The notes under the pieces were generated by a model, which was given only the letters and a program-made list of their open reading frames with translations, had not been told where the DNA came from and made no database searches. From positions 1-6,621 of the forward strand of contig JBBRTW010000412.1 in assembly GCA_038244055.1 (NCBI GenBank): DNA of 6,621 nucleotides, read 5' to 3'. Position 1 is the first letter of the stretch. Each line of letters starts with the position of its first letter. Positions 6,201-6,621 of this stretch are shown piece after piece. The translations under genes were made by a program, and so were the position numbers. Origin of the DNA: DASPKW01 sp038244055. GTDB lineage: Bacteria; Planctomycetota; Phycisphaerae; Tepidisphaerales; Tepidisphaeraceae.

Positions 6201-6416
6201 CTCGCCCGCCCGCCGACCGAGAAGGAAGTCACCATCCTCAAGCAGGGACTGGAGCATCGGCTGGCGAAATACAAGGCCGATCCTGAAGCGGCGAAGAAGC
6301 TGATCGCGCAGGGCGATGCCAAACTCGATTCCAAGCTCGATCCATCGGAATTGGCCGCGTATACGACGACGGCGAGCGTGATTTTGAATTTGGACGAAGT
6401 CATTACGCGAGAATAG
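3252..6416 (+). CDS. Exported PSCyt1-DUF1549-DUF1553 protein (planctomycete cytochrome c type)
   Basis: From ATG 3252 this is a 1054-residue protein. Residues 1-51 form a long-n-region signal peptide: a hydrophobic core at about 34-46, then A-R-A before TEP. Next is a planctomycete-type cytochrome c domain (about 55-165) with heme motif C70-F-T-C73-H74 and a likely axial Met127 in DDRMPP. DUF1549 (about 180-390) follows and carries a second CxxCH, C359-A-R-C362-H363. A short coiled-coil-like stretch (408-443) leads to a beta-rich central region with G522-P-G-R..NGNF, resembling the galactose-binding-like insert of this family. DUF1553 (about 739-1054) includes NRFWEMFFGTG and TPLQALALMND. The family is extracytoplasmic and expanded in Planctomycetes; roles in polysaccharide use or electron transfer are proposed but unproven. 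It usually pairs with a DUF1501 gene. A terminator at 3183-3229 rules against the upstream GTG. Only a weak GGA at 3241-3243 precedes the ATG. Confidence 0.96.
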   Translation: MLKNREINLGPRNGKAGATLAPQSIAAARHFGCGYAAVVIALVSFASPARATEPKVDFNRDIRPIFSDTCFTCHGPDDAKRKSGLRLDLKDQAFKPAKSGKVAIVPGDPAKSEIIRRLTTTDEDDRMPPAKIGKIISPEQVAIVKKWIEQGAPYQGHWAFTPPVRPALPELKNKAWGRNEIDAFILAKLESAGLSPTAEADKHTLIRRVTLDLTGLPPTPEETAAFIADTSPTAYEKVVDRLLASPRYGERMAMNWLDGARYADSHGYQADWERYQWRWREWVIEAFNKNQPFDQFTIDQLAGDLRPNATLEQKLATGFHRNHRMNTEGGTIPEEWRTEYVIDRVDTTGMVWLGLTLGCARCHDHKYDPITQKEFYQLFAIFNNNAESGKGAEKAGNHEPSMPAPRPEDLVRLKELDGQIAAAERGVREKEQKLPELLARWESSPDSRKPGVGWTTADLTGLKSGPGSQLTKRTDKSIFVTKKNASTDPPSDEYTVSFKAEPGSLSAIRLEALSDDALPGKGPGRSANGNFVMTDFAVSIDGKPAKIASGSADFSQEKYPVANAFDTDKIGTGWAIHPNGGVSHQAIFAFDKPIASAKPMMVTVTMEFKSRFPKHALGRFRLSTTDSSAPHEAAGTPASVVAILNTPADKRNEKQRNDLSTYFREHYAGDLTDSDRVLARAKADKAAYESSIPTAMIMKEMDKPRETRILIRGQYDKPGEKVEMGLPRLFGDLPPGAPMNRLGLAMWMVKADNPLTSRVAVNRFWEMFFGTGIVKTTENFGSQADWPSHPELLDWLATEFVRTGWDMKKIQKEMVMSAAYRQSAKVTPELLEKDAENRLIARGPRFRLQAEMIRDQAMSIAGLLIDKIGGPSVRPYQPDGIWDEINVYGNLRNYKHDIGEGLHRRSLYTIWKRTSAPPGMTVFDMPGRETCTVKRSRTDTPLQALALMNDVTYLEPARVLAQRMINEGGASADARIAYAFQRALARPPTEKEVTILKQGLEHRLAKYKADPEAAKKLIAQGDAKLDSKLDPSELAAYTTTASVILNLDEVITRE

Positions 6417-6440
6417 CAATTGGAATGTCATGCACAGAGA

Positions 6441-6472
6441 CCGTCATGCTGAGCCAATCCGTCATGCTGAGC
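6441..6472. repeat. Direct repeat of 14 bp at 18-bp period
   Basis: CCGTCATGCTGAGC occurs at 6441-6454 and again, identical, at 6459-6472. A partial third copy (GTCATGCACAGAG) starts at 6427. The second copy is also the left end of the inverted-repeat element that follows, so the end sequence itself appears to have been duplicated. Confidence 0.8.
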
Positions 6473-6568
6473 TTGCGAAGCATCTTGCCTGAACAGTGAG
6501 GCCCGTAAATCGCAGTGAACCCTCCCCAACTCTCGCCGCCAGATTCTACGGAGTACCTCAGAATGACA
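6461..6568. repeat. Dispersed-repeat-like element with imperfect inverted ends
   Basis: The left end GTCATGCTGAG..GCGAAGCATCT (6461-6485) matches, imperfectly and in reverse complement, the right end AGATTCTACGG..CTCAGAATGAC (6541-6567). The ends read GTCATKCTGAG and terminate in AGMATCT or AGCATCT. From memory this is the consensus of a repeat scattered through many bacterial genomes, including planctomycetes and acidobacteria; copy number here cannot be seen. The interior (6486-6540) has no gene. The element fills most of the 167-bp gap between the cytochrome gene and the next gene. The unit could fold as one long imperfect stem in RNA. It is probably a non-autonomous, MITE-like element, by inference. 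Confidence 0.65.
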
Positions 6569-6583
6569 CTCACTCCCACACCC

Positions 6584-6621
6584 ATGAATTATCCCCAACC
6601 CATCCTCGATCGCATCAACCG
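6584..6621 (+). CDS. Start of a gene, possibly DUF1501 partner (runs off right edge)
   Basis: ATG 6584 opens a frame, MNYPQPILDRIN, that is still open at the window edge (12 complete codons). An in-frame ATG at 6563, inside the right end of the repeat element, would add MTLTPTP. No Shine-Dalgarno site precedes either. Downstream of a PSCyt1-DUF1549-DUF1553 gene the usual neighbour on the same strand is a DUF1501 (sulfatase-like fold, Tat-exported) gene, whose N-terminus often has a short polar lead before an RR signal. The visible residues are compatible with that but do not prove it. The identity is inferred from gene order only. Confidence 0.4.
   Translation, partial: MNYPQPILDRIN

Noticed and set aside
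5739..6431. 230-codon open minus-strand frame
   Set aside because: It is antisense to DUF1553, with low-complexity translation and no recognisable family.
6461..6568. Complete insertion sequence
   Set aside because: It is only about 108 bp with no transposase, so at most a non-autonomous element.

Overview
The window is GC-rich and looks like part of a planctomycete (PVC-group) chromosome. The best evidence is the 1054-residue exported protein with the architecture planctomycete-type cytochrome c, DUF1549, DUF1553, which is almost confined to Planctomycetes and some Verrucomicrobia. I cannot place it to genus. Sparse Shine-Dalgarno sites and repeat-rich spacers fit the same group, but prove nothing on their own.

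Layout, left to right. (1) 1-461, minus strand: the N-terminal part of an unrecognised soluble protein that runs off the left edge. (2) 462-873: a gene-free spacer with two short-period repeat patches. (3) 874-1398, plus: a small orphan protein of about 174 residues made of two related beta-rich (Ig/SwmB-like) modules joined by a proline run. (4) 1397-1452: a G-rich homopurine tract, then four 8-bp tandem repeats. (5) 1499-1569, minus: a compact 71-nt tRNA-Ala(UGC) without an encoded CCA, with a plausible promoter upstream and a weak hairpin downstream. (6) 1680-1753: an array of degenerate heptamers whose first half folds against the second as a 23-bp perfect hairpin. (7) 1921-3176, plus: a two-gene unit of a group I truncated hemoglobin and a YkuE/YaeI-like metallophosphoesterase, which overlap by 4 nt if a TTG start is used. 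(8) 3183-3229: a strong intrinsic terminator closing that unit. (9) 3252-6416, plus: the PSCyt1-DUF1549-DUF1553 protein. (10) 6441-6568: a dispersed-repeat-like element with imperfect inverted ends related to the widespread GTCATTCTGAG family. (11) From 6584 (or 6563): the first codons of another plus-strand gene, which by usual gene order could be the DUF1501 partner.

Functionally, the hemoglobin probably handles O2 or NO in the cytoplasm, and its gene is tightly linked to a dinuclear-metal phosphoesterase whose substrate cannot be told from sequence. The large cytochrome-containing protein is exported and probably starts a separate unit. No defence system, CRISPR array, integrase or complete insertion sequence is visible. 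The unusual content is mainly the dense set of unrelated short-unit repeats in 600-1760 and the repeat wedged between the last two genes.
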